Source of the DNA: Butyrivibrio sp. FCS014
GTDB lineage: Bacteria; Bacillota; Clostridia; Lachnospirales; Lachnospiraceae
Assembly (NCBI RefSeq): GCF_000526935.1
Contig: NZ_JAHA01000019.1
Location: forward strand, 1,116,001-1,180,000
Length of the DNA: 64,000 nt
Direction of reading: 5' to 3'
In this document: one piece after another, positions 16,237 to 24,999 of the stretch
How the letters are laid out: each line of letters starts with the position of its first letter
How positions within the stretch are numbered: position 1 is the first letter of the stretch
The notes under the pieces: generated by a model
The model's input: only the letters and a program-made list of their open reading frames with translations
The model's database searches: none
Told to the model about the DNA's origin: nothing
Made by a program: the position numbers and the translations under genes

Positions 16237-17904
16237 GTGGCGAGAGATTCCAAGGACCAGCAGCTCATTGAGCTGAAGGACACTGTGAAAGAACTGAATA
16301 CCACCATCAGAAATCTCAACGCACACATTGAGGCTGCTAACAAACGCGAAGAGGAGCATCTTCTGAAAGAGCAGGAACATATCGAAAGAGAAAAAGTCCT
16401 GCAGGAACAGATAGATTACCTCACCAAGAAACTCTTTGGCAGATCAAGTGAGAAACGTGATGATTTTGAGGGACAGCTGAATCTCTTCAATGAAGCCGAA
16501 ACTCTAAAGGCTGATCCTGATCCCGAGGAACAGGAATTCACCACCGTCGAGAAACATACCCGCAAGAAAAAATCCAAGATGTCTGATAAGTTTGCAGGCC
16601 TCCCTGTCCAGGAGGTTATTCTTGATGTTCCTGAAGATGAGCGCATCTGCGATGTCTGTGGCACTCCTCTTGAGAGGATTGGGAAAGAATTCCTTCGCAG
16701 AGAGATCGAATTCATTAAGCCAAGTATCAAGATCATTGATTACTACAGTGTCAGCTATGGATGTCCTAACTGCAAGATAAATGCTGAGGTCCCGCACATC
16801 GTAAGAGGACGCGACGGTCAGGCACATATGCTGCACGGCATGGCATCTGCCGGAACAGTTGCGTGGGTAATGTATCAGAAGTATGTTAACTCTCTTCCTC
16901 TTTACAGACAGGAAAAAGACTTCAAGATGTACGGAGCCGAAATCTGCAGAGGAACCATTGCCAACTGGATAATCAATAACGCTGAAGAGTTCTTCAAGCC
17001 TATGTGCAATTACTTCCAGAGAAAGCTTGTTGCCGGAAGATATGCAATGGCAGACGAAACGCCCGTACAGGTGCTCAAAGAACCAGGGCGCAGGGCTGAA
17101 TCAAGGTCGTACATGTGGGTTTTCCGTTCGGGAGAGTTTGATCCGGAGCAGATAGTTCTGTTCCACTATTCTCCGACACGGGCGGGAGATACTGCAAAGG
17201 AGTTCCTTGAAGGATTCCACGGGTACCTTATGACTGACGGGTACAGTGGATACAATAAGCTCAGGGACTGCACGAGGAATTCCTGCTGGGCGCACATAAG
17301 AAGGTATCTTATAGATGCCATTCCCAAAGGTAAGGAATACGATCACAGCCAGCCGGCAGTACAGGGACTTGCCTATGTCGACAAGCTCTTCGAGATGGAA
17401 CGGAAAATCCATGAAAAGAAGGGCTCTGATTTCGATGCCATAAAGAAGTTCCGCCTTGAAAAGGAGAAACCTGTACTTGACGGTTTCTGGAACTGGCTTG
17501 ACTGCCAGACTGCAATAAAGAATTCCAGAATGTACAAAGCCCTTGTTTACATCCAAAACAGAAGACCGTTCCTCGAAACCTATCTTGAGGATGGTGGCTG
17601 CAGTTTCAATAACAACACTTCCGAGAGAAGCTGCAAGGCCTTTGTTACTGGCCGCAAGAACTGGCTGTTTTCAGACTCAGTTGATGGCGCAGAGGCAAGT
17701 GCTCTTACTTATTCCATTGTTGAAACAGCTAGGGCAAATGGTGTTGATGTTTATTACTACCTGAAATATCTTCTCATGAAGTGTCCAACATCTCTTACCA
17801 GCGATGAAGATCTTGAGAAGCTCTGCCCGTGGCATCCTGAATGCAAGGAAGCTCTGGATGAACTTCACAGACAGCATCAGAAAGCAATCTTCGACGCAAT
17901 GTAA
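16237..17904 (+). CDS. tnpC: IS66 family transposase TnpC
   Basis: 555 residues, GTG start after AAGGAGG. Domains in order: N-terminal coiled coil (about 8-65), the LTKKLFGRSSEKR leucine-zipper/HTH region, a zinc-binding CDVCGTPLERIG with second CPNC pair (residues 135-190), then the DDE catalytic core with the conserved ADETPVQVL (first Asp), LMTDGYSGYN (second Asp) and the SFNNNTSERSCKAFVTGRKN block holding the Glu (residues about 450-470). All catalytic features are present, so it is predicted active. 150 bases without a gene separate it from tnpB, which is normal for the family. Confidence 0.95.
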   Translation: MARDSKDQQLIELKDTVKELNTTIRNLNAHIEAANKREEEHLLKEQEHIEREKVLQEQIDYLTKKLFGRSSEKRDDFEGQLNLFNEAETLKADPDPEEQEFTTVEKHTRKKKSKMSDKFAGLPVQEVILDVPEDERICDVCGTPLERIGKEFLRREIEFIKPSIKIIDYYSVSYGCPNCKINAEVPHIVRGRDGQAHMLHGMASAGTVAWVMYQKYVNSLPLYRQEKDFKMYGAEICRGTIANWIINNAEEFFKPMCNYFQRKLVAGRYAMADETPVQVLKEPGRRAESRSYMWVFRSGEFDPEQIVLFHYSPTRAGDTAKEFLEGFHGYLMTDGYSGYNKLRDCTRNSCWAHIRRYLIDAIPKGKEYDHSQPAVQGLAYVDKLFEMERKIHEKKGSDFDAIKKFRLEKEKPVLDGFWNWLDCQTAIKNSRMYKALVYIQNRRPFLETYLEDGGCSFNNNTSERSCKAFVTGRKNWLFSDSVDGAEASALTYSIVETARANGVDVYYYLKYLLMKCPTSLTSDEDLEKLCPWHPECKEALDELHRQHQKAIFDAM

Positions 17905-18011
17905 TCTTTATCATATGTGAATTGTCAAGGTGCTCCAGTCTCTATGAGGCTGGGGTATATTTTATGGGCAAAAGCCCTTGTACCTGTTAACATGCATTGC
18001 GGGATAGTGCA

Positions 18012-18036
18012 ATCCGCCGGATTATTTTGCGCTTAC
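18012..18036 (-). repeat. IS66 right terminal inverted repeat
   Basis: On the minus strand starts GTAAGCGCAAAATAAT and continues CCGGCGGAT; matches the left end at 24 of 25 positions. Confidence 0.93.
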
Positions 18037-18044
18037 GCTCTGAA
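18037..18044. repeat. IS66 target-site duplication, right (GCTCTGAA)
   Basis: Exact copy of 15201-15208, directly outside the right inverted repeat. Confidence 0.92.
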
Positions 18045-18214
18045 TACCCTCAGCCAAAGCAAAGCCATATTTGTTCACTAGTCCTATCCTATCTTTCCGC
18101 TCCCATATAGCATCAAACAGCTTTTAATGCATCTTCTCATCTGCATGAAATTCCGATCTCTTATCAATATCCTCCCACGAGTCGATTATCTTTATCCGTT
18201 TTCCTGCCACCCCT
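18037..18214 (-). pseudogene. Decayed gene fragment, family not recognised
   Basis: One minus-strand reading frame from about 18214 down to the IS66 edge gives protein-like sequence with a single internal stop: AGKRIKIIDSWEDIDKRSEF then HADEKMH, stop, KLFDAIWERKDRIGLVNKYG and FALAEGIQ. The IS66 target duplication lies inside or at the end of this frame. I do not recognise the family. It has no start codon with a ribosome-binding site. Likely a fragment left after a deletion joined it to the dehydrogenase remnant upstream. Confidence 0.5.
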
Positions 18215-18234
18215 TATCAGAACACATAGCTCAA

Positions 18235-18529
18235 TATGATCTGTAGCCCTTTTGAGATGCTCTCTGATTAACAGGTGTTAGTACAGCAACTATAATGAAT
18301 TTTGGCTTTCTTTATCTGCTTCATCAGATGTAAAATTTGTATCTTGGCTTTCTTTATCTCTTCGTTTGTCTGGGTAATTCCCAATTTATATAGTTCTATC
18401 TTTTCTTTATTAAATCAAATCCATTACACTAATCCCCGTCTTAAAAATGCGTGCGCTATGATCATTCCCACATAGTCCGAGCCCACAAGTGCGAGCGGTT
18501 CTTATTTTAAGCATTTCATACAGGTTCAT
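18235..18529 (-). pseudogene. Nucleotide-sugar dehydrogenase (WbpA/TviB/WecC superfamily), N-terminal remnant
   Basis: Starts at ATG 18529 after GGAAG, 14 bases from the end of the flippase gene, in the position of the next operon gene. Pieces in changing frames match the N-terminus of UDP-N-acetylhexosamine 6-dehydrogenases: MNLYEMLKIRTAR and GLGLCGND (degraded GLGYVG NAD site), then KEKIELYKLGIT, then FTSDEAD, then KFIIVAVLTPVN, which corresponds to the family's IIAVPTPVN motif. Several frameshifts and stops and loss of the remaining three quarters show it is dead. A UDP-uronic acid branch has therefore been lost at this spot. Family assignment is fairly sure, substrate is not. Confidence 0.72.
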
Positions 18530-18542
18530 TTTTCTATCTTCC

Positions 18543-20039
18543 TTATTTTTTGATTATTTGATTAATAAATTCAACGGTCTTTGTTCTATAAAAAATAGTA
18601 TTCATAACTACTGTGATGATTGACCAGATTACAAAAACAGTTATTGCATAAAAAAACCATTCAAAGTAATCAAGAGATTCATTTTTTACAAATGAACATA
18701 TTGCTATTGCACAGAAACAAATAACTGCATCAACTGCAAATTGTTTCAAACTTAATGCAACTTTAATTCTTACCAATTCTTCACATGCATATTTCAGTAT
18801 AGTTATCAACTGAAAAGCCATCCCTATTATAGTTCCTATCGACACCCCAATTAGTCCAAGCCTTCTCACGCAAAGTATTGAAACTGCAACATTCAATATT
18901 GCTGAAATAGCATAATAATTCTTTGTCTGCTTAAAGTGCCCGGCCGCACTAATCATACAATGATAGGGCATGACTATACACGAAAAGAAGTACGCTACAG
19001 TGAGCAAAATACCAAATATCGGTTGGACATACTCTGCATCCGTAATCCCTTTTGTATATACAGATACAAATGGGCTAATCGTCATTCCCATTGTTCCAAA
19101 AATTATAATACATGCAGCATGATATAACCATTCCAACCACGAAAATGTTTTTTGTAATTTAGGATACTCGCTTTTTGCATATAATTCCCCAAGTCTTGGC
19201 CTAATTCCATTTAATGCTATCAATCTTATAACATTGTTTATATTGTTGACAATTCCGATATAAACGCTATAAACAGATACATTTTCAAGACTGGAAAAGG
19301 CTGTTAATACCATTGGATCCGTATAGTTAAGAATTACCGATGAAATATGTAGAGCGATGCCATCCTTCTTTCCCTTAATTGCATCTTTCACAAATGGAAC
19401 GTTTTTGTCTATTTTATAATGCTTATAAACGTATATAATCTGAAATATAGGTTTAAGTAAATACAGTCCAACAGTGATTGCTTTCACTACATGTATTGAT
19501 GCCCCAAGACTAATCGCAAAATAGCACAATACAAGATTACTTAGTACAATTAAGCTCTCGACCCAAAACAGAAGATACCCCTTTTGGTCTGCAATGATTA
19601 GGTTTTGATAGGTGATTCCAAAAAAGAATTGCGAAAAACTACTAATCGCCATAATCAGAATCAGTGCAGCTGTAAATCCATATCCAAAACCAGAATCAAC
19701 TAATATGGGGTAAATGAAGGCGAGTCCAACACAATATATTGCAATTATTATTCCAAGTTTGTGATAGTAACTACTTGCCGCCTTTACAAGAATACTAAGT
19801 CTAGTTTTGTTCTTTTCAACCAGTGGCTTGTAATATGAAGACTGAATAACAAGATTAACCCCCATATCCACAAAGCTAATAACAGCAAGAAACTGTGTAA
19901 TAGAAGATACTAATCCGTTTACAGTAGAACCAAATGATCTAATGACTAATACAGGCAGAATAAAGCCGCTGATAACTTGAAATATCTGCAGAACAATACT
20001 CGAAACAGTATTCAGAAATAGTTTTTTATTCTGTTTCAT
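18543..20039 (-). CDS. Wzx-type polysaccharide flippase
   Basis: 498 residues, about 14 helices. N-terminal KKLFLNTVSSIVLQIFQVIS followed by GFILPVLVIRSFGSTVNGLV is characteristic of Wzx / polysaccharide export MOP proteins. Exports lipid-linked repeat units of the AT-rich module. Four bases downstream of the toroid-like protein gene, followed by the dehydrogenase remnant. Confidence 0.85.
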   Translation of the reverse strand: MKQNKKLFLNTVSSIVLQIFQVISGFILPVLVIRSFGSTVNGLVSSITQFLAVISFVDMGVNLVIQSSYYKPLVEKNKTRLSILVKAASSYYHKLGIIIAIYCVGLAFIYPILVDSGFGYGFTAALILIMAISSFSQFFFGITYQNLIIADQKGYLLFWVESLIVLSNLVLCYFAISLGASIHVVKAITVGLYLLKPIFQIIYVYKHYKIDKNVPFVKDAIKGKKDGIALHISSVILNYTDPMVLTAFSSLENVSVYSVYIGIVNNINNVIRLIALNGIRPRLGELYAKSEYPKLQKTFSWLEWLYHAACIIIFGTMGMTISPFVSVYTKGITDAEYVQPIFGILLTVAYFFSCIVMPYHCMISAAGHFKQTKNYYAISAILNVAVSILCVRRLGLIGVSIGTIIGMAFQLITILKYACEELVRIKVALSLKQFAVDAVICFCAIAICSFVKNESLDYFEWFFYAITVFVIWSIITVVMNTIFYRTKTVEFINQIIKK

Positions 20040-20043
20040 TGAA

Positions 20044-21402
20044 CTACTTTTCCCTTATCTTCTCTTGTATTGACCTGAACCACCTATCAAATGAAAATGC
20101 GATAGCATTATAGTTTTTCTTCTTATTTAGCCGTATTAATGCAGCACTGTATGGTGGCCAAATTGAAACCACATTAAAATGAGCCTTAGTTTCAGAATAA
20201 TAAAATGTTTTAGAAACCTTCCTGTTATTACCAATACGTGGTTTTACCTTGTCAAAACTCTTGTCTACATGCCTAGATAAATATTCAAATAACTGAGCAT
20301 TCCATGCCGGGCACGGAGTATAATCTTCCCAAACCATAGTGCTTGGTTTACAGCCAAATTTATTTCTATAATTTGATTTAGAGTTATAATGCAAAAAAGA
20401 AGAGACCCCACCATTGTTGAGTTGGTGTTTGAGGATCATTTTAAGAAATTCTTCAGGAATGATATCTATATTGAGTATTTTCTCAACAGTATCAACCTCC
20501 TTAAGTATAATCCCGGCACCGGCAACAAAGAACGGGTATTTTTGAAAATTCCCATCAACATGTGCATGCAAGAAATAACCATTTTCTGAAAAGGAAACAA
20601 GATGCTTCGACGTTGCATACATTATTTTCTGCAATGCCTGATCATGGTTTCGCTTATACATTTCACAAATACCATCAAGAGCTAATGCTGTATAAATACT
20701 TACAAACCACCTGTTTTCAGTATTCGAATAGCTAATAGCCCCATTTAATATTCCATCCTCAAAAATGACTTGGCTTTTTATCCATTCAATGATTTCGTTT
20801 GCTATTTCGTAATACTTATTATCGTTTGTATAATCAAACAATAATAATAATGCACTTACAAAGACACTGTTCATATTTGCAACATATCTTGTCTTTTCAG
20901 GTGTATAATAATCAATTCTACTGAACTTACATGCTTTTACCTTTGAATCATATAATTCACCAAGCAAATATTCATCGATATTTTTTTTTGCTGTTTTTAT
21001 AATTATTTTTTTTAGATTTTCATCTTCCTTTTTTATTATTTCAAGAAACGATAACAATGAACAGTCAGCCATACTGTTATGTACCAAGGAACTGAATCTA
21101 TCGTCCTCAAATCCAGCATAGTTGTAATATCCATCAGAATTAGCTAATCTACTAATCTGAAGTTCAACTGATTGTTTGGCTTTTGAATAGTATTCTTCAT
21201 TTCCCGTAATATTATAAAGATTAATCAAACCACCAATTACAGCTGATTGTTCCCACGGAGTATCATGAATATAATGCAGCCTTTTAAGATTATATCTATG
21301 GACAACCCAACCATAATATGCTCCATTCTCCGTTCTATATGTGTCCAGAAACATAAGTAGTTTCTTTGTTGGAGTATTCACATCAAATGATATCTTGCGC
21401 AT
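20044..21402 (-). CDS. Predicted helical-toroid protein, function unknown
   Basis: 452 residues, no signal peptide or helix in the membrane. Recurrent pairs of helices with aromatic motifs (GLINLYNITGNEEYYSKAKQ, ALLLLFDYTNDNKYYEIANE, ALDGICEMYKRNHDQALQKI) suggest an (alpha/alpha) barrel as in glycoside hydrolases and uronyl epimerases or lyases. Conserved-looking acidic and Trp positions: DTPWEQSA, WFVSIYTALALDG, WEDYTPCPAWNAQ. Start (ATG 21402, GGAAAGAG upstream) overlaps the FrhB-Gfo fusion gene by 20 bases, so it is probably coupled to that enzyme. No sure family; a sugar-processing role is inferred from fold and context. Confidence 0.55.
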   Translation of the reverse strand: MRKISFDVNTPTKKLLMFLDTYRTENGAYYGWVVHRYNLKRLHYIHDTPWEQSAVIGGLINLYNITGNEEYYSKAKQSVELQISRLANSDGYYNYAGFEDDRFSSLVHNSMADCSLLSFLEIIKKEDENLKKIIIKTAKKNIDEYLLGELYDSKVKACKFSRIDYYTPEKTRYVANMNSVFVSALLLLFDYTNDNKYYEIANEIIEWIKSQVIFEDGILNGAISYSNTENRWFVSIYTALALDGICEMYKRNHDQALQKIMYATSKHLVSFSENGYFLHAHVDGNFQKYPFFVAGAGIILKEVDTVEKILNIDIIPEEFLKMILKHQLNNGGVSSFLHYNSKSNYRNKFGCKPSTMVWEDYTPCPAWNAQLFEYLSRHVDKSFDKVKPRIGNNRKVSKTFYYSETKAHFNVVSIWPPYSAALIRLNKKKNYNAIAFSFDRWFRSIQEKIREK

Positions 21403-23698
21403 ATTTGCTCTCTTTCCGGCAATTAATTATGTTTTCAATTGTGTTTATAATGTCTACCGCATTGCCTAATGAATTGTCGGTTTCTTTACCACCCTTTACG
21501 AAAGTATAAAAATCTTCAATTTCTAATTTGATAACACGATCACCTAAAAATTTAATACTCTTAGTTTTGTTCTTCCAGTTTTTCAGATTCAACTTAATTC
21601 TTTTTCCATCAAATACAATATGCCCTTTGTCACCTTCTATCCGAACGACAAATTCATAAGTTTTGTCAAACGCACAAAGCAATTCAGCATCAAAATTTGA
21701 ATACTTAAGAATAATCTCGGAAGAATCTGCTGAATCAGAAAAATAACTATGATCACTAACCTGAACTTCTAATTCATTACCAAACAGAAAATGGAGTATT
21801 TCTACCAAATGCACACCCAAATTAAACAATGCCGAATGTTCAATATTTCTTCTCCAATCACTGTCGGATGGCATAGGAACACTTCTTACTACCTTTACAT
21901 TTTTAATAATGCCAATAGTATCCTGCATAATCATTTCTTTAATCTTTTTAATAACAGGTTCAAATTTCATGCTGTGTGCAACATATACATTTGAAAACCT
22001 TGATGATACGTAAACAATACTTGAACATTCCTTATATGTTGAGGCTAAAGGCTTCTCAATATATATGTTCTGATCTATATTGCACGTATTTAGTATTTCT
22101 TCATGAGTAAATGGAGGCGTTAACAGAAAAACTGCATCCAGCGAATTGTCATTCATTATTTCTTCGATTGACAAAGCCGCTACCACATTATATTTTTTCG
22201 AATAAAACTTAACGCGCTTCTCATCTACGTCAAAAATTTCTTTTATTTGGTAATGCGAAGAAGAACTTAAATATCTCAGGTAATTAACTCCCCAGTTACC
22301 AAGACCAATGACACCCACTTTAAGAGGCGAGGATTTGGGAATAACACCTCTCATGATTGGTTGTACATGATAATGATAGAAATTGCTAATCTTTTCTGAT
22401 GCCCCCCACACTTTATGGCATACATTCTCGGTTTTGTTCATAACCCTTACAGGAAGCCATCTATCTATTCCATGGTAAGATAAACGTCCTAATTTCAGCA
22501 TCTTATTCGGTTTGCCTAAATATGCATTCCTTCTTTGTTTTAGATGCCTTTGTAGCTTGACAGAAAACGTATCACTAAAGCGATGAGCTAATGTCAGTTT
22601 TTCTTGGGTTCCCCCAATCCATAATGGAACTATAATTCCTTTTTTTTTATAATATTTCAGTCTTTTTTCAACTTTATTCCTTTTTTCTCTAATCATAAAA
22701 GGAATAACCGTTGAATCTATTTGGCTTGAACAAAAATCGCAATATTCAATATATCCTTCTACTTTAGCTTGATCCAATTCACTAATTACATGGTTATTAT
22801 GAATTGATAGTAATGTACCCACATTTTTCCACGCCCCAAAATCACTTGCAGCAAAATCAGCATTTTGGCAAAAACAATCCTCGCATAATAAGCATCTATT
22901 CTGCGCATAGAAAGTAACATCTATAGAATGCTCAACATCAAACGGAACCATTTTACTGTTTCCTTTTATATCTTTCACAGAAAAGCTGCCAGGAAGTCCA
23001 TCTATTCTCCATCCTTCAATTTTCTGATAAAAATCTTTTTCTAAATTTACAGCCTTGAGAAGAGCATCAAGACATTCGTTTTCATACGTGTATCCACATA
23101 CGAGTCCAATCTTATATTTTATGCTGTTTTCTATTTTTTTATTACGCTGTGAATATTGTTTAAGACCATACCATTGACAAGGCAACGCTACTACAGCATA
23201 AGTCGCATCGTGGTTTAAAATGTGTTCTATCACATCCGTTAATGATGCCTGTGTATATTTAGACTTTCTGCATTCAAAAATAACCTTAGGATCATCTGTT
23301 ATAATGTATTTTGAAAGTGGTTCATCTTGTGAATCTCCCGTAATCACGGCACATACATAGTCTACCTTTTTACTTTCTAAAAGGAATTTGGTAAACGAAG
23401 TAATAAAACCTCCAGCTGATGAATCCTTTTTCGTCTTATCGTCTGTAGATTTTGCCACAAAATAAGTGCTATTTATAAAGTATTCCTTGCTTGAATCCTC
23501 CAAAGAATACCCCATTGCCGGGCAGCACTGTTTACATAAATCACAATTTATGCATTGAGACACATGCTCAACAACTGACTTGCCATTATTTATAGAAAAT
23601 ACCTTTTTAGGGCAAACTGCTGCACACATTCCACAACCGCTACACAGATCATTTTTTATTATTTCCATAATATAATTTATAGAACTAAGATCGCTCAT
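21383..23698 (-). CDS. Fusion: FrhB-like iron-sulfur flavoprotein plus Gfo/Idh/MocA oxidoreductase
   Basis: 771 residues. Residues 12-60 hold two [4Fe-4S] ferredoxin motifs (CSGCGMCAAVCP and CINCDLCKQCCP). Residues about 75-360 match the coenzyme F420 hydrogenase/dehydrogenase beta-subunit family (SSAGGFITSF, ALPCQWYGLK, GLVCGYT, RCLLCEDCFCQNADFAASDF). Residues 459-771 are a complete Gfo/Idh/MocA NAD-dependent sugar oxidoreductase: VGVIGLGNWG dinucleotide site at 461-470, IYIEKPLAS near 553 with the conserved Lys, and NLGVHLVEIL with the usual His. The iron-sulfur flavin half could pass electrons to or from a sugar intermediate handled by the dehydrogenase half. Overlaps the next FrhB-like gene by 4 bases (ATGA). 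Confidence 0.85.
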   Translation of the reverse strand: MSDLSSINYIMEIIKNDLCSGCGMCAAVCPKKVFSINNGKSVVEHVSQCINCDLCKQCCPAMGYSLEDSSKEYFINSTYFVAKSTDDKTKKDSSAGGFITSFTKFLLESKKVDYVCAVITGDSQDEPLSKYIITDDPKVIFECRKSKYTQASLTDVIEHILNHDATYAVVALPCQWYGLKQYSQRNKKIENSIKYKIGLVCGYTYENECLDALLKAVNLEKDFYQKIEGWRIDGLPGSFSVKDIKGNSKMVPFDVEHSIDVTFYAQNRCLLCEDCFCQNADFAASDFGAWKNVGTLLSIHNNHVISELDQAKVEGYIEYCDFCSSQIDSTVIPFMIREKRNKVEKRLKYYKKKGIIVPLWIGGTQEKLTLAHRFSDTFSVKLQRHLKQRRNAYLGKPNKMLKLGRLSYHGIDRWLPVRVMNKTENVCHKVWGASEKISNFYHYHVQPIMRGVIPKSSPLKVGVIGLGNWGVNYLRYLSSSSHYQIKEIFDVDEKRVKFYSKKYNVVAALSIEEIMNDNSLDAVFLLTPPFTHEEILNTCNIDQNIYIEKPLASTYKECSSIVYVSSRFSNVYVAHSMKFEPVIKKIKEMIMQDTIGIIKNVKVVRSVPMPSDSDWRRNIEHSALFNLGVHLVEILHFLFGNELEVQVSDHSYFSDSADSSEIILKYSNFDAELLCAFDKTYEFVVRIEGDKGHIVFDGKRIKLNLKNWKNKTKSIKFLGDRVIKLEIEDFYTFVKGGKETDNSLGNAVDIINTIENIINCRKESKYAQDII

Positions 23699-24999
23699 TT
23701 TCGAAGTTTACTCCTAATATACCTTAATCCTCTTAAAGCAAGAACCCTACTGGGATATGTATAAATATATCTTCCTATTATCATCTGAAGTTTAGGTTTT
23801 TTTTCTAATATTTCTAATATATACTTTTTTCGTACTACATTCGTAAGAGTTCTTTGTATCCATAGGAACATCCTACCTTTAGGACTAAGTGACTCTTTTA
23901 TATCTGAGAAACATATATCATTAATTGGAACACCCCCTCTTTTTAGGCGAATATTATATAAACCCTTTATTCTTTTCGCTTGAATTATTCCATCTACGCA
24001 AGAATAACGTTTATCCGTTTTATCAAACACCTCTACATGTATGTATTTCTCAGCATCCTGTAACAATTCCTTTCCTTTTTCAGAATAAACGATTGTAACA
24101 TTAGATTTATTTCCAAACGTATGAATATCGCCAAATGACAAATCAGCAAATTGATTTGTTCCATCAATACAATAAAAGCAACGTTCATTTGCATAAAAAA
24201 CATTCATTATACAGTAGGCATCATATATAAGCATTTTTCTAATATCATGATTGTGCTCAAATGTTACATACCCGGGATATTCTCCTTTTCTCCACCCAAG
24301 TAATCTGCTATTCAAATCAGAACCTAAATAACGCCTCAGCGCCAAAGGTGCTTCTTTTGAAACGGTATATCCACAAAAAAGACCAAGTTTTATAACTATT
24401 CTATCTTTTAACGATGGAATTGTTTTTATTGCCTTATTGATTCCTTGAATATGACAAGGAAGTCCTACCACTGCCCATTTTTCCTCTGATGATAGAATAT
24501 CCTTAATTGCAAGATTCAAAGGTGCTGAATAATACTTGGATTGTTGATGTGATTGTGAGATTTCATTACTGCTGCTCAAAATATTTATATTTGGTCTATC
24601 TGATTCGCCTAAAGACAATACAACAGCTTTATCAATTATCCTCAAATCCAACAAATATGCTAGTAAAGCTGTAACACTTCCTCCAGATGTTCCATTTTTT
24701 CTTATAGTTTCATCTTTTGCATAAGTTTCAGCAAATAACAGCGGACTTCCAACAAGTACTTCTCTATCTTTTTTCTCTTTCCGATATTCAAATCCTTGTC
24801 CTGGGCAAGATGCATAGCATCTATTGCAATTTATACACTCAGCATTTGGACTAATTATTGGAATATCCTTATTGGAGTCATAACAAATAGCGTTAACAGG
24901 GCATACACCAATACAAGTTCCACACTTTGAGCACAAATCATTATCGATTATTTTTCTAAAAAGCTGAGATCTAACAGTATTATCCATTGGGTTCCTCAT
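23695..24999 (-). CDS. FrhB-like 4Fe-4S protein (coenzyme F420 hydrogenase/dehydrogenase beta-subunit family)
   Basis: 434 residues. Two ferredoxin motifs at the N-terminus (CSKCGTCIGVCP and CINCNRCYASCP), then the FrhB pattern: NGTSGGSVTALLAYLL, VVGLPCHIQGINKA, GLFCGYTVS, RCFYCIDGTNQFADLSFGD. F420 itself is not expected in this lineage; relatives in polysaccharide loci are thought to be redox or sugar-modifying enzymes, often beside pyruvyltransferases. Homologous to the N-terminal half of the adjacent fusion protein, so the pair probably arose by duplication. First gene after a 700-base stretch without genes. Confidence 0.82.
   Translation of the reverse strand: MRNPMDNTVRSQLFRKIIDNDLCSKCGTCIGVCPVNAICYDSNKDIPIISPNAECINCNRCYASCPGQGFEYRKEKKDREVLVGSPLLFAETYAKDETIRKNGTSGGSVTALLAYLLDLRIIDKAVVLSLGESDRPNINILSSSNEISQSHQQSKYYSAPLNLAIKDILSSEEKWAVVGLPCHIQGINKAIKTIPSLKDRIVIKLGLFCGYTVSKEAPLALRRYLGSDLNSRLLGWRKGEYPGYVTFEHNHDIRKMLIYDAYCIMNVFYANERCFYCIDGTNQFADLSFGDIHTFGNKSNVTIVYSEKGKELLQDAEKYIHVEVFDKTDKRYSCVDGIIQAKRIKGLYNIRLKRGGVPINDICFSDIKESLSPKGRMFLWIQRTLTNVVRKKYILEILEKKPKLQMIIGRYIYTYPSRVLALRGLRYIRSKLRK

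Larger units (their letters stand above)
15209..18036 (+). mobile_element. Complete IS66-family insertion sequence
   Basis: 2828 bp with the standard IS66 order tnpA-tnpB-tnpC. Terminal inverted repeats of 25 bp, 15209-15233 and 18012-18036, match at 24 positions; each begins GTAAGCGC as is typical of IS66 ends. The flanking 8 bases GCTCTGAA are repeated exactly at 15201-15208 and 18037-18044, the expected IS66 target duplication. All three genes are open, so the element looks intact and the insertion recent. It is inserted in DNA that had already decayed. Confidence 0.96.
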
